Assembly (NCBI GenBank): GCA_002688965.1
Contig: NZEE01000002.1
Span: forward strand, 2,276 to 16,118
Reading direction: 5' to 3'
DNA from: an archaeon
Lineage (GTDB): Archaea > Aenigmatarchaeota > Aenigmatarchaeia > GW2011-AR5 > GCA-2688965
Length of the DNA: 13,843 nt
The stretch's first letter is position 1. Each line of letters starts with the position of its first letter. Shown piece by piece: positions 4,743 through 10,827 of this stretch. The notes beneath the pieces are model-generated. The model saw nothing but the letters and a program-made list of their open reading frames with translations, ran no database searches and had not been told where the DNA came from. The translations under genes and the position numbers were made by a program.

Positions 4743-4771
4743 AAAAATGCACCCCATGGCCTATGGGGTGC
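4741..4771 (-). terminator. Terminator of the giant structured RNA
   Basis: Minus strand 9-bp stem GCACCCCAT / ATGGGGTGC (4749-4771) with a 5-nt loop, followed by ATTTTTTT. It immediately follows the 3' closing helix of the structured RNA. Confidence 0.92.
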
Positions 4772-5695
4772 CGGCGTAGATCTTACTAGAAAAGACCTAA
4801 AGAAATGGTTGACCTCTTAGGCCGAATTACCAATCCGACCAGTAGCACCCTTTTTGTCCATACAACCGATGATGCCATTGTCAATTGCATACGCCAGTTT
4901 TTACGTGGTCAACGAGATAAAACTGATTAAATCCCAAAGCCTTGTTAGGCATTTTTTTAAAAAAAAAGTCTAGGCAGCTCTAAGAGCTTTTTGTGGATTT
5001 AATAAAAATAATACATCATTAATATAAAAGCTTAGGATTATAGTCATTCAGATTGCAACATGACTTTGCTTTCTTGATCATTATAGTATTAATTCAACGG
5101 AACATTCAAGGAAAATTAATTCCTGCTCCTGATCATGGTGTGTGCCTCATTCCATACACACTCGGTTGCAATCTACCCACCAAACTAAGGCTATTGGTTT
5201 CCCCTGTTTATGGCAACAAAGAATCCACCACTTATCCACATAAAAGGACCTAGACTGTCAAAGAACGCTGGCCTCCGATTATAGCCCTCAGAAAAAGAAA
5301 AGGAAGAAGAGATTCACATCTACTCCTAAGCCCATCATCATCCTACAGATTGTTAACGGCATACCATATTGGCGATCAACCCAATAATTAACGGCAGAAG
5401 GAATGATTACCTCCAATGTTCGCATGTAGTAGTCATTGAAGTAATACCCACGGCTTTATGCGAATATGCTTAGTGCCTGTCTTTTGACCGCAGAGGTTGT
5501 ACGACCCCCAAGCACCCTTTACCCGTTTATCTGGAATAATGACTGCTACTGACCAACCCATCTTTTCAGATTTGATGATCATGCCTTACCCGCCTACACA
5601 GGTTATTCAGCCACTTCCATTTTTCTTTTTCAAAGAACTATAATAATCCGCCTGGAGAAACCCGAATAACATGGGCGGATCATATTATTCGCGCA
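4741..5695 (-). ncRNA. Giant highly structured non-coding RNA (GOLLD/ROOL-like candidate)
   Basis: About 950 bases without a credible ORF, ending in a terminator. Complementary segments are dense and perfect. At the 5' end, ATCCGCC/GGCGGAT (5674-5680/5646-5652) and CGAATAA/TTATTCG (5685-5691/5663-5669) interleave as an H-type pseudoknot. A 12-bp hairpin (5406-5418/5434-5445, one bulge) presents ATGCGAA in its loop, which matches TTCGCAT at 5458-5464. The hairpin 5043-5047/5060-5064 carries a loop (5050-5059) perfectly complementary over 10 bases to 5165-5174. Other hairpins are 5138-5143/5156-5161, 5109-5113/5120-5124 and 5367-5372/5381-5386. The 3' domain closes with 4771-4778/4890-4897 and has 4808-4814 in a loop matching 4907-4913. 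Giant ornate RNAs (GOLLD, ROOL) are known from phages, often beside tRNA genes; size and setting fit GOLLD best. No own promoter is clear; it may be read from 6101-6130. Confidence 0.75.
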
Positions 5696-5736
5696 TTGTT
5701 TATTGGACGGTTACATGCTACCTGCTGGCTGCTTCG

Positions 5737-5904
5737 TTATCTAATAGGCAATAAAAATCCACCAGAAGGAACCCACTTGGGCTTTGATAATCTCTCAGCT
5801 TTATGTACACAAACAGGACATGCTGATTGATCAGCAGTAGTATGTGAATAAACCTTATAAGGTTGCCCACATATAGGACATCTAACTGTTTTTTCTAGCA
5901 TCAT
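5737..5904 (-). CDS. Small zinc-ribbon protein (55 aa)
   Basis: Two CxxC knuckles, CPIC at residues 9-12 and CPVC at 29-32, form a typical four-cysteine zinc ribbon, as in many small nucleic-acid-binding or adaptor proteins. The rest is MMLEKTVR in front, QPYKVYSHTTADQSA between the knuckles and a tail KAERLSKPKWVPSGGFLLPIR. The ATG at 5904 follows GAAGGAGGTTA, a strong ribosome binding site lying inside the last codons of the upstream gene; stop and start share one base (TAATG). It is the last protein gene before the giant structured RNA and may be on the same transcript. The exact partner cannot be told. Confidence 0.8.
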   Translation of the reverse strand: MMLEKTVRCPICGQPYKVYSHTTADQSACPVCVHKAERLSKPKWVPSGGFLLPIR

Positions 5905-6083
5905 TAACCTCCTTCTACTTTTATTTTCCAAATATTTTTTCTAAGAAAATAAGTTGCATTACCATCAGATTCAGTAACGATTACAAATTTGTGCCAATAA
6001 CTTATACTTGCTTTCTCGAAAGAGTAATTAAAATTACTATTATTTAAGATTCCAGTTATTACTGTTATTTTTGCTTCGTCCAT
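5904..6083 (-). CDS. Hypothetical small protein (59 aa)
   Basis: Unknown function. ATG at 6083 follows AAGGAAAGTCA, 18 bases downstream of the -10 box of the promoter at 6101-6130, so it is the first gene of that operon. The 59 residues look like a small beta-rich domain: KITVITGILNNSNFNYSFEK, then SISYWHKFVIVTESDG and NATYFLRKNIWKIKVEGG. The last codons contain the ribosome binding site of the zinc-ribbon gene and the stop overlaps its start by one base, so the two are translationally coupled and probably act together. Confidence 0.75.
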   Translation of the reverse strand: MDEAKITVITGILNNSNFNYSFEKASISYWHKFVIVTESDGNATYFLRKNIWKIKVEGG

Positions 6084-6100
6084 TGACTTTCCTTTTTTTA

Positions 6101-6130
6101 ATTATAACAAAAAAATTACTTTTTTGTCAA
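6101..6130 (-). promoter_or_regulatory. Strong sigma70-type promoter
   Basis: Minus strand TTGACA (6125-6130), 18-nt spacer, TATAAT (6101-6106). It drives the two coupled small genes at 5737-6083 and possibly the giant RNA downstream, for which no other good promoter is seen. Confidence 0.85.
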
Positions 6131-6154
6131 TTAAGACAAAATAATTACAGATTT

Positions 6155-6817
6155 TTACCTGAAAATCATTTTTCTTCCTTTTTTCCATCCTCTGTTTATA
6201 TATTCTTCTAGTTCCTCTTTATTTATTTTTTTATTTTTTTCTTTTTCTTTATTAAATATCCAACAAGTACCATATTGAGAATTTTTTTCTCCTCTTTGAT
6301 GTATAGAATTTGCCTCTCCTATTTTTCTTTTTGTTTCTTCAGTATGTTTTTTACCTAAAAATGCCCTAGGATCTATTGGTTTTCTTATTCCGTTTTTGTA
6401 TTGTTCTTTTAGTATTATTGACATTTTTTTAGAAAAAAACTCTTTAAATTCTCTGTCTTTGTGTAACTCTTCTATTTTTTTTCTTGCCTTTTGCCAACCC
6501 ATCTTTCCAAAACCATTTTTATTTACATAATAAAAACTACCATCTCTGCCACCTATGTTTAAATTATAAGTATCAAACCTTGATACAAATATTTCATCTA
6601 CTATTTCAACCTCTTTGTCATACATTTCTTCTTCAGAAGAAGATTCAAATAAAATTTCTTTTCTAAATTTGTCTAAACCATATTTTTCTTGAGCCCTTTT
6701 TAAGAAAGTTCCCGAACCCATATAATTATCATCTTTATCATCAGTTATATGAGTTCCAACATAAATCATATTATTAACAATATTCGTAATTTTGTAAACT
6801 AAATAATATTTTTCCAT
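6155..6817 (-). CDS. GIY-YIG homing endonuclease (Seg-like, with NUMOD3)
   Basis: A 220-residue free-standing endonuclease. The GIY-YIG core is at residues 6-23 (LVYKITN...MIYVGTH), followed by YMGSG, a conserved charged helix with the metal-binding Glu (EMYDKEVEIVDE, 64-75) and NLNIGG. A NUMOD3 DNA-binding motif follows at about 153-172 (FLGKKHTEETKRKIGEANS), then a basic C-terminal tail. The frame is open back into tRNA-His, but the ATG at 6817 is preferred because it begins the family core and follows GTAAAGATAATAGT, the start box shared by the endonucleases here. The gene starts 36 bases after tRNA-His. Proteins of this kind cut an allele lacking the gene and are copied in by repair. Confidence 0.93.
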   Translation of the reverse strand: MEKYYLVYKITNIVNNMIYVGTHITDDKDDNYMGSGTFLKRAQEKYGLDKFRKEILFESSSEEEMYDKEVEIVDEIFVSRFDTYNLNIGGRDGSFYYVNKNGFGKMGWQKARKKIEELHKDREFKEFFSKKMSIILKEQYKNGIRKPIDPRAFLGKKHTEETKRKIGEANSIHQRGEKNSQYGTCWIFNKEKEKNKKINKEELEEYINRGWKKGRKMIFR

Positions 6818-6852
6818 ACTATTATCTTTACAAGTTCGATATTGTTCGAGAA

Positions 6853-6926
6853 GGTGTTTAGTGAGGATCGAACTCACTCCTCGAAATTCACAGTTTCGGA
6901 TGCTTACCGATTACACCATAAACACC
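6853..6926 (-). tRNA. tRNA-His(GTG)
   Basis: Acceptor GTGTTTA/TAAACAC with the histidine-specific extra G(-1) encoded at 6926, pairing with discriminator C at 6853. Anticodon arm CGAAA-CTGTGAA-TTTCG gives GTG (His). T arm GTGAG-TTCGATC-CTCAC is canonical. Confidence 0.96.
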
Positions 6927-6935
6927 ATGTTTACT

Positions 6936-7175
6936 TTAAAAAGTCTTTAGTTTTGATTTCATTATACCGTCTATTTCTTCATAGATTTCTCTTGCTTTGT
7001 TGAGGCCAGACGTATTTGTCCCAAAGTCCAGCTCCATATCATTGCCTATAAAACCTATGTGAACTATATAATGATTTTTACCTTCTACTGTTTGGTCTCG
7101 CCTAGATAAGAAGCATATTTTATCTACATCTATATCTGTGACGCCGCCAAAAGCATTAATGCTTATTAGGTTCAC
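6936..7175 (-). CDS. Hypothetical small phage protein (79 aa)
   Basis: Starts at GTG 7175 after AAAAAGGAGAAAA, a strong site located inside the overlapping upstream gene. Function not recognised. The protein opens with ISINAFGGVTDIDVDKICFL, a beta-strand pattern reminiscent of small FlbD-like or Hfq/SH3-like barrels, continues with HYIVHIGFIGNDMELDFG and ends in a helix LNKAREIYEEIDGIMKSK. It lies 9 bases upstream of tRNA-His. The first 20 bases overlap the end of the 36-residue gene at 7156-7266, so the pair is coupled. Confidence 0.75.
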   Translation of the reverse strand: MNLISINAFGGVTDIDVDKICFLSRRDQTVEGKNHYIVHIGFIGNDMELDFGTNTSGLNKAREIYEEIDGIMKSKLKTF

Positions 7176-7266
7176 TTTTCTCCTTTTTATCCTTTTGAAT
7201 ATTTTTCTCTTTGTCCTTAACGAAAGTTACCAAAAATCCTTTTCTATATCTCAAGAATGTAGTCAT
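7156..7266 (-). CDS. Basic micropeptide (36 aa)
   Basis: Short ORF with an excellent ribosome binding site (AAGGAGGATATC) before ATG 7266. The 36 residues comprise a short amphipathic front (MTTFLRYRKGFLVTFV) and a highly charged Lys-rich tail (KDKEKNIQKDKKEKSEPNKH). Its end overlaps the start of the next gene by 20 bases in another frame and contains that gene's ribosome binding site, so one purpose may be coupled translation. The function is unknown; small basic phage peptides may bind nucleic acid or membranes. Confidence 0.6.
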   Translation of the reverse strand: MTTFLRYRKGFLVTFVKDKEKNIQKDKKEKSEPNKH

Positions 7267-7287
7267 GATATCCTCCTTAAACAAAAA

Positions 7288-7572
7288 TTATTTTTCTTTC
7301 TCTGCAAGCTCCATTTGCCATTTTTCTATTTCGATAGCTGCTTTTTTTAACAGATCCTCATAAGGAATGCATACTGAATGAGATACATCATCATCGTCCC
7401 AAATTATTATTCCATCACCATCCATAGCAGCTAAAACTGAATACTTTTTACCGCCTTGTTCGCCAGTAATCAGATCTATTTTCATTAATGACATTCCATT
7501 TCTGCGATAAAACATACCTCCAGCTTTGATTAACCTTGGCTTTTCATCAGTGCTAAATGTAACTTCAACCAT
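7288..7572 (-). CDS. Hypothetical small phage protein (94 aa)
   Basis: ATG 7572 follows AAGGAATAAAA. Function not recognised. The sequence suggests a beta-rich globular core: MVEVTFSTDEKPRLIKAGG, MFYRRNGMSLMKIDLITGEQ, YSVLAAMDGDGIIIWDDDD with an acidic loop, then SHSVCIPYEDLLKKAAIEIEK and a C-terminal helix ending in ELAEKEK. The order strand-rich body then helix would suit a small interaction domain. It belongs to a run of closely packed small genes (6936-8081) without internal promoters or terminators, probably one transcript. Confidence 0.75.
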   Translation of the reverse strand: MVEVTFSTDEKPRLIKAGGMFYRRNGMSLMKIDLITGEQGGKKYSVLAAMDGDGIIIWDDDDVSHSVCIPYEDLLKKAAIEIEKWQMELAEKEK

Positions 7573-7581
7573 TTTTATTCC

Positions 7582-7749
7582 TTATACTAATATATTTATC
7601 TTTGTTCCACAACCATTTGGTAAAATTGTGTTTTCAATTTCTATATTATTATAATATTTTTCCTTTTCTTTTTCAACTTCTTGAACGTACCTAGAATATC
7701 CCGAGAACATTAAGTGGCCTGAACGTTGAATACGTTCTATTTTCTTCAC
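7582..7749 (-). CDS. Hypothetical small protein with GTG start (55 aa)
   Basis: The start GTG at 7749 overlaps the TGA stop of the upstream gene (TTGTGA), so translation is probably coupled; there is no good ribosome binding site. The 55 residues include a positively charged front (KKIERIQRSGHLMFSGYSRY), a coiled helix VQEVEKEKEKYYNNIEIEN and a small hydrophobic end (TILPNGCGTKINILV). It ends 10 bases before the next gene. No family is recognised; the tight packing on both sides supports it as a real gene. Confidence 0.6.
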   Translation of the reverse strand: MKKIERIQRSGHLMFSGYSRYVQEVEKEKEKYYNNIEIENTILPNGCGTKINILV

Positions 7750-8081
7750 AATCTTATTGTTTCGTCACTTTCTACTTCTAGAAATCTTACGCTTTCTATG
7801 GAATGAATACCATATTCTCCATAAGGAAGAAATTCTTCAAACCAATCAATTTCTTCCTTTGTAAGTTCTCCTTCATACATTTTTTGTGGAGACATTCCTT
7901 GTTCAACAAGCTCACCCATCATCCAGTTATGGCCCCATGATTTCTTTGGACTATCGGAGTTCATTAAGATATGAAGAATGTTTTTAATCTTATGGATATC
8001 TTCTTTAGAAACATTGTCAGTTATTTCATAAACAAAATCTCCATCATTTGTATCAGCCGTTACAATCATCATTGTTCTCAT
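7746..8081 (-). CDS. Hypothetical acidic phage protein (111 aa)
   Basis: ATG 8081 is chosen because GGAG lies 10 bases upstream and the codons before it belong to the remnant of a homing endonuclease in another frame. The protein is acidic: RTMMIVTADTNDGDFVYEIT at the front, a helix SKEDIHKIKNILHILMNSD, then HNWMMGELVEQGMSPQKMYEG, and LTKEEIDWFEEFLPYGEYGI with HSIESVRFLEVESDETIRL at the end. It resembles small unknown phage proteins of about 110 residues that carry a WFxxFLPxGE-like motif; this resemblance is from memory. It lies first in the run of small genes that follows the broken thyX. Confidence 0.7.
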   Translation of the reverse strand: MRTMMIVTADTNDGDFVYEITDNVSKEDIHKIKNILHILMNSDSPKKSWGHNWMMGELVEQGMSPQKMYEGELTKEEIDWFEEFLPYGEYGIHSIESVRFLEVESDETIRL

Positions 8082-8227
8082 TTTAAAAATCTCCAGTGAA
8101 GTCCATAAGAGGTTTTGCTTTGTCCATTGCAGCAAGCTCTGATGCTTCTATTTTTATAACCATATTTATTTTCAACTTCTTTAGAATTTACAAAAATCTC
8201 TCCAGTTTCAATACAAACAACCTTTTT
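8078..8227 (-). pseudogene. 3' fragment of a homing endonuclease (NUMOD1-like C-terminus)
   Basis: Reading on the minus strand from about 8227 to the TGA at 8078, 49 residues begin [20 protein letters not shown] and end GQSKTSYGLHWRFLK. The pattern of CIETGEIF, a helix, RSIRACCNG and a final GxHWRF is that of the NUMOD1/IENR1 DNA-binding repeat at the C-terminus of many HNH and GIY-YIG homing endonucleases. No nuclease core precedes it: the frame hits a stop within about 6 codons upstream, and the DNA there is thyX. Its stop overlaps the ATG of the next gene. It is a remnant of an endonuclease (or intron-borne one) once inserted into thyX. Confidence 0.8.
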
Positions 8228-8391
8228 AGATAACGGATTAGCTTTTCATCATCACTTACTGTTTTAGTCCCTTTCCCATACGAGACTCTCGCAGCTTGAA
8301 CGATCGAGCTATCATCACCCATTACATCAACGACTTTCACATAGCCGTGATCTAAAACATCTATTCTTCTACCTAAGACTTCGGGTTCCAC
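8227..8391 (-). pseudogene. thyX: 5' fragment of flavin-dependent thymidylate synthase
   Basis: Fifty-five residues from GTG 8391, starting [20 protein letters not shown] and running through [20 protein letters not shown] to LIRYL, match the N-terminus of ThyX, which makes dTMP from dUMP using FAD and methylene-tetrahydrofolate. In intact ThyX this continues MRHRHTTPFE and reaches the RHRxxS signature; here the reading diverges exactly after LIRYL and joins the end of a homing endonuclease. No later part of ThyX is found downstream in the window. A GGAGG lies 12 bases before the GTG. It follows mazG and the methylase on the same strand, so a nucleotide-metabolism/DNA-modification operon has been broken. 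Confidence 0.88.
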
Positions 8392-8464
8392 GTCTTTGTC
8401 ATCCTCCGTTTTCTGATCACTTGCTCCCCCTTCTCCAGCTGATAGGCAAATACGATCATTCAGG

Positions 8465-9613
8465 TCAACCCTTGTCGATGAGGAACAAGAATTCGCGGTT
8501 CGGTGATTCTGCATCGCGAAGCCATTCGTTGGTCCATTTCATTCCAGCCATAACATTGCGTTTGTAGTCCAACTCGATTACGTCAACAACGTTGGCATTC
8601 GAGGAAAGCATATCGTTTAGTTCGTCGGCGGTTGCACGGCCACCCGAACTGTATGAGAGGATTATCCAACGGGCATTAGTAGATTGAATTAATCGTTCAA
8701 TTGCTTCAACAGCGATGAAGTGTCCTGAATTGGGATTCCTTCGAAAGTCTTCAAACACGGACGCGGCGACCGTGTCCGAAGTGTCACGTCGGCGCAGTGC
8801 TTTGCCAAACAATGGGGGGGAGTCATTTAGGCAAATAGTTGTCCACAAGTGATAATATGACGCATACCGAACGCGCGAGGGCGGCATTTTCTCGTTGTTG
8901 GATCCATACGGCGGATCGTAATACGCGAGATCAACTTCGCGATCAACGACGTTGAAAATATCTTCGCAGAGCACTTCATGCGATTGGGTGTTTGGAAAGA
9001 GTTTCGGGACATCGAGCTGCATTTCATTATACGACCGAGGAGACCAGTCCTTGAGGTACGAAACAAAATGCCCAAGGGTGCTATCGACACGGTCAAGTGC
9101 CAGAATCAGACTCGTCAAGGCGACGGCCCTTTCCACCGTGGAAAGTGAAAGGTTATCAATCTCTGCCCGAATACCATCTAGTTTGCGCGTGTTGTGGATT
9201 TGCCACGGTTTCTTCAGCCCATCTTGTTGAACGGCGACGCCACCGTTCGGGATTCCGCCATAGTGTTTGGTGAACCAGCCGTCTTGCGGAGGCACGTTGT
9301 TCAGATGTTGGATTACATCTGAGTAGTGAGTTCTCGATTCACGATTTAGCAGATAACAAGTTCCGAACACTTGGGACCAAATCGCGACGTCATTGCTGAT
9401 AACGCGATAGCCAGACTTAGCGAATGCTTGTGAGACGCGGGTTGACCCAGCAAAGCCATCAAAGATTGTTTTTGCCTGCGTTCGGCTCACGAGTTCAAGA
9501 ATGGAGGGTAGTAGTTTGAGCTTTGAGCCAGCGTACTTTATGCCTTGTGTGGGTGGCGCATCGACGACAATGTCATCAAAATCGTCTTCCATATCTTGAA
9601 GTCTTTTTGCCAT
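8465..9613 (-). CDS. D12-class adenine-specific DNA methyltransferase (Dam-like)
   Basis: A 382-residue N6-adenine methyltransferase. It transfers methyl from S-adenosylmethionine to adenine in a specific DNA site. Motif X is KYAGSK (residues 26-31), motif I FDGFAGST (51-58) binds the cofactor, and the catalytic DPPY is at 233-236 within [10 protein letters not shown]. The middle part is the target-recognition region. The length exceeds E. coli Dam (278) and fits longer phage/restriction-system D12 enzymes. The start ATG 9613 overlaps the stop of the mazG-like gene (TGATG), with GGAGGG upstream. Its GC content is visibly above that of the flanking genes, suggesting acquisition. It could protect the phage DNA from host restriction; the recognition sequence cannot be read. 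Confidence 0.93.
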   Translation of the reverse strand: MAKRLQDMEDDFDDIVVDAPPTQGIKYAGSKLKLLPSILELVSRTQAKTIFDGFAGSTRVSQAFAKSGYRVISNDVAIWSQVFGTCYLLNRESRTHYSDVIQHLNNVPPQDGWFTKHYGGIPNGGVAVQQDGLKKPWQIHNTRKLDGIRAEIDNLSLSTVERAVALTSLILALDRVDSTLGHFVSYLKDWSPRSYNEMQLDVPKLFPNTQSHEVLCEDIFNVVDREVDLAYYDPPYGSNNEKMPPSRVRYASYYHLWTTICLNDSPPLFGKALRRRDTSDTVAASVFEDFRRNPNSGHFIAVEAIERLIQSTNARWIILSYSSGGRATADELNDMLSSNANVVDVIELDYKRNVMAGMKWTNEWLRDAESPNREFLFLIDKG

Positions 9614-9969
9614 CAGAATTGTTTCCCTCCATGTTTGTATTCCCTTTTACTATTGTACTCCATCTTGGCTATAAGTGCTTCCGCAACTCTCAATCCCATC
9701 GATGGAACAAAATCCATAATACGTATAATACAATCAGCGAACTCTGCCTCCATTCCTGAAAACTCTGGAATCTTGTCATCTGGAGGATCTCCATGTCGAG
9801 CTGATTCAAGCGCTTCCGATATCTCAGAATGCATTAACGCTATCTTCTGAGCAACGTTATCAGAATTCGGATCCTCCCATCCCTTACTGCGAGCAATCTC
9901 CAAGTTCAGACGAGCAATCGAATTGAATGTGTGCACAAACATCGATTCCAATTTTTCTACAGTTTTCAC
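9613..9969 (-). CDS. MazG-like nucleoside triphosphate pyrophosphohydrolase
   Basis: A 118-residue single-domain MazG/all-alpha NTP pyrophosphatase. It hydrolyses (d)NTPs to monophosphates and PPi; phage versions are thought to clean dNTP pools or lower ppGpp. Metal-binding acids are seen in MHSEISEALE (E49, E52) and EAEFADCIIRIMD (E74, E76, D79), with the conserved HGDPPDDKIPEFSG loop and the end YKHGGKQF. The GTG at 9969 is the frame start, but the ATG at 9942 is an alternative; neither has a strong ribosome binding site, and the 5' end overlaps the upstream gene. It is coupled to the methyltransferase downstream by a one-base overlap. Confidence 0.92.
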   Translation of the reverse strand: MKTVEKLESMFVHTFNSIARLNLEIARSKGWEDPNSDNVAQKIALMHSEISEALESARHGDPPDDKIPEFSGMEAEFADCIIRIMDFVPSMGLRVAEALIAKMEYNSKREYKHGGKQF

Positions 9970-10204
9970 ATCTTACGTAATGTACCATAGAATTATTAAA
10001 CAACATTTCAAAGATTTCTTTTATGGCTTTAAAATTTGATATATAAGTTTTACCGTTCTTAAATCCTCTATGCCAGCGCTTTTCGGCAAACTTCCTTCTT
10101 AGCCTAGGAAATCTCCAAAGTATTTCTGATTTAAAATACCCAAACTTAAAACTTAGTACTAGAGCTTTTTGTTTTAATTTTTCTACTTTTTCGTATTCTA
10201 TCAT
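9884..10204 (-). CDS. Hypothetical basic protein, possibly 3'-disrupted (106 aa)
   Basis: Function not recognised. The first 75 residues (MIEYEKVEKLKQKALVLSFK, then GYFKSEILWRFPRLRRKFAE and FKNGKTYISNFKAIKEIFEM) form a basic helical domain in AT-rich DNA. The last 30 residues fall where the more GC-rich mazG-methylase block begins and overlap mazG by 86 bases in another frame; a CENC...DVC pattern there may be accidental. The frame probably crosses the junction of the imported block, so the true C-terminus may have been lost. The ATG at 10204 lies 24 bases after tRNA-Pro without a clear ribosome binding site. Confidence 0.45.
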   Translation of the reverse strand: MIEYEKVEKLKQKALVLSFKFGYFKSEILWRFPRLRRKFAEKRWHRGFKNGKTYISNFKAIKEIFEMLFNNSMVHYVRCENCRKIGIDVCAHIQFDCSSELGDCSQ

Positions 10205-10227
10205 TTGTTATACCACACTATTTTTAT

Positions 10228-10299
10228 TCAGGCTGGGAAATTATGATATTCCGGCCTCTGGTTCCCAAAACCAGCGCTCTTCCTCTGAGCTACAGCCTG
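10228..10299 (-). tRNA. tRNA-Pro(TGG) with degenerate T arm
   Basis: Acceptor CAGGCTG/CAGCCTG, discriminator A. D arm GCTC-AGAGGAA-GAGC is canonical. Anticodon arm CTGGT-TTTGGGA-ACCAG gives TGG (Pro, CCA). The T stem GGAAT/TTTCC has a T-T mismatch at the closing pair that is normally invariant G53-C61, and the loop ATCATAA departs from TTCRANY. The TAG at positions 8-10 is the stop codon of the upstream HNH gene. Confidence 0.85.
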
Positions 10300-10757
10300 T
10301 TTTTTCTTCCATAAGTACTCGTTTGTGCATGACAATTTGGACATAAAAATCTTAGATTTTCTATCCTGTTATCATTATTAACTCCATTAATATGATCTAT
10401 TTGTAGTCTTAATTTTCTCTTCAACCACATTCCTTTATTGCCACAAACGCAACACTTGTACTCAAGCAGTTTTTCTTCTATAAGTCTATTACCTAAATGA
10501 CTTCTGTTATAAGTAGAATTTTCTACTAGTATTTTTTCTATTGGCAATTCTTTAAATCCACTAGTAGCATAGACTTTATTTCTATTTTCAATCATTATAG
10601 ATACATCTAGATTGAATTCCAATATAATTTTTTTTAAAGTATCTGGATTAGAGCCTCCTGGTTTTAAACCAATTTTTCTTAGAACATCATTATAACCACA
10701 AGAATTATTTAATAGTTCTTGTAATTTTTCTTTTCCTAATTTTCGTATTTTACTCAT
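10290..10757 (-). CDS. HNH homing endonuclease, stops inside tRNA-Pro
   Basis: A 155-residue HNH endonuclease of a subgroup different from the other three. Residues 1-60 form a helix-turn-helix-like recognition part (LQELLNNSCGYNDVLRKIGL, then DTLKKIILEFNLD). The HNH module is CCVC (102-105), LRLQIDHINGVNNDN (117-130) with the catalytic DH, RIENLRFLCPNCH (131-143). ATG 10757 is chosen over an upstream ATG because it begins the conserved part and follows GCAAAGATAAATAC. That box is the 3' arm of a 13-bp perfect hairpin (10763-10789), so the ribosome binding site can be hidden in RNA structure. The last codons AGG CTG TAG are positions 4-10 of tRNA-Pro. Confidence 0.9.
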   Translation of the reverse strand: MSKIRKLGKEKLQELLNNSCGYNDVLRKIGLKPGGSNPDTLKKIILEFNLDVSIMIENRNKVYATSGFKELPIEKILVENSTYNRSHLGNRLIEEKLLEYKCCVCGNKGMWLKRKLRLQIDHINGVNNDNRIENLRFLCPNCHAQTSTYGRKNRL

Positions 10758-10762
10758 GTATT

Positions 10763-10789
10763 TATCTTTGCATACTGTATGCAAAGATA
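10763..10789 (-). promoter_or_regulatory. Perfect hairpin covering the HNH ribosome binding site
   Basis: Arms tatctttgcatac and gtatgcaaagata (13 bp) separated by a single base. The proximal arm contains the CAAAGATA start box of the HNH gene. In T4, RNA hairpins that hide the ribosome binding site of homing endonuclease genes are known to limit early translation; the same is inferred here. A 1-base loop means the RNA would open a few central pairs. Confidence 0.6.
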
Positions 10790-10820
10790 GTCACGCGGAA
10801 TCCCATTATCCAACATCCCG
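10788..10820 (-). pseudogene. tRNA 5' half interrupted at the anticodon
   Basis: Minus strand CGGGATG-TT-GGAT-AATGGGA-TTCC-G-CGTGA-CT fits positions 1-33 of a tRNA: T8, A14, G18, G19, A21 and T33 are all in place. From position 34 the sequence becomes the hairpin in front of the HNH gene, so the tRNA identity is lost. The matching 3' half was not found nearby. Confidence 0.5.
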
Positions 10821-10827
10821 TATATTT

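Noticed and set aside
4780..4855. An additional tRNA at the 3' end of the giant RNA (TTCTAGT loop, GGGTGCT/GGCACCC ends)
   Set aside because: Arm lengths do not fit a tRNA; the GGCACCC strand belongs to the terminator and the putative anticodon arm is an 11-nt loop. It is kept as a T-loop-like module of the ncRNA.
5053..5253. Plus-strand open frame inside the giant RNA region
   Set aside because: No ribosome binding site, low-quality protein composition, and the DNA is explained better by RNA helices.
8392..8514. Extended ThyX reading frame upstream of 8391, including an NHRTAN-like string
   Set aside because: The upstream part is the methyltransferase gene in another frame. Resemblance to the ThyX HRTAN motif is accidental because it lies before, not after, the N-terminal ThyX part.
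8827..9850. Several frames on both strands within the methylase and mazG genes
   Set aside because: They are shadows of the two well-supported genes in more GC-rich DNA; no motifs or ribosome binding sites.
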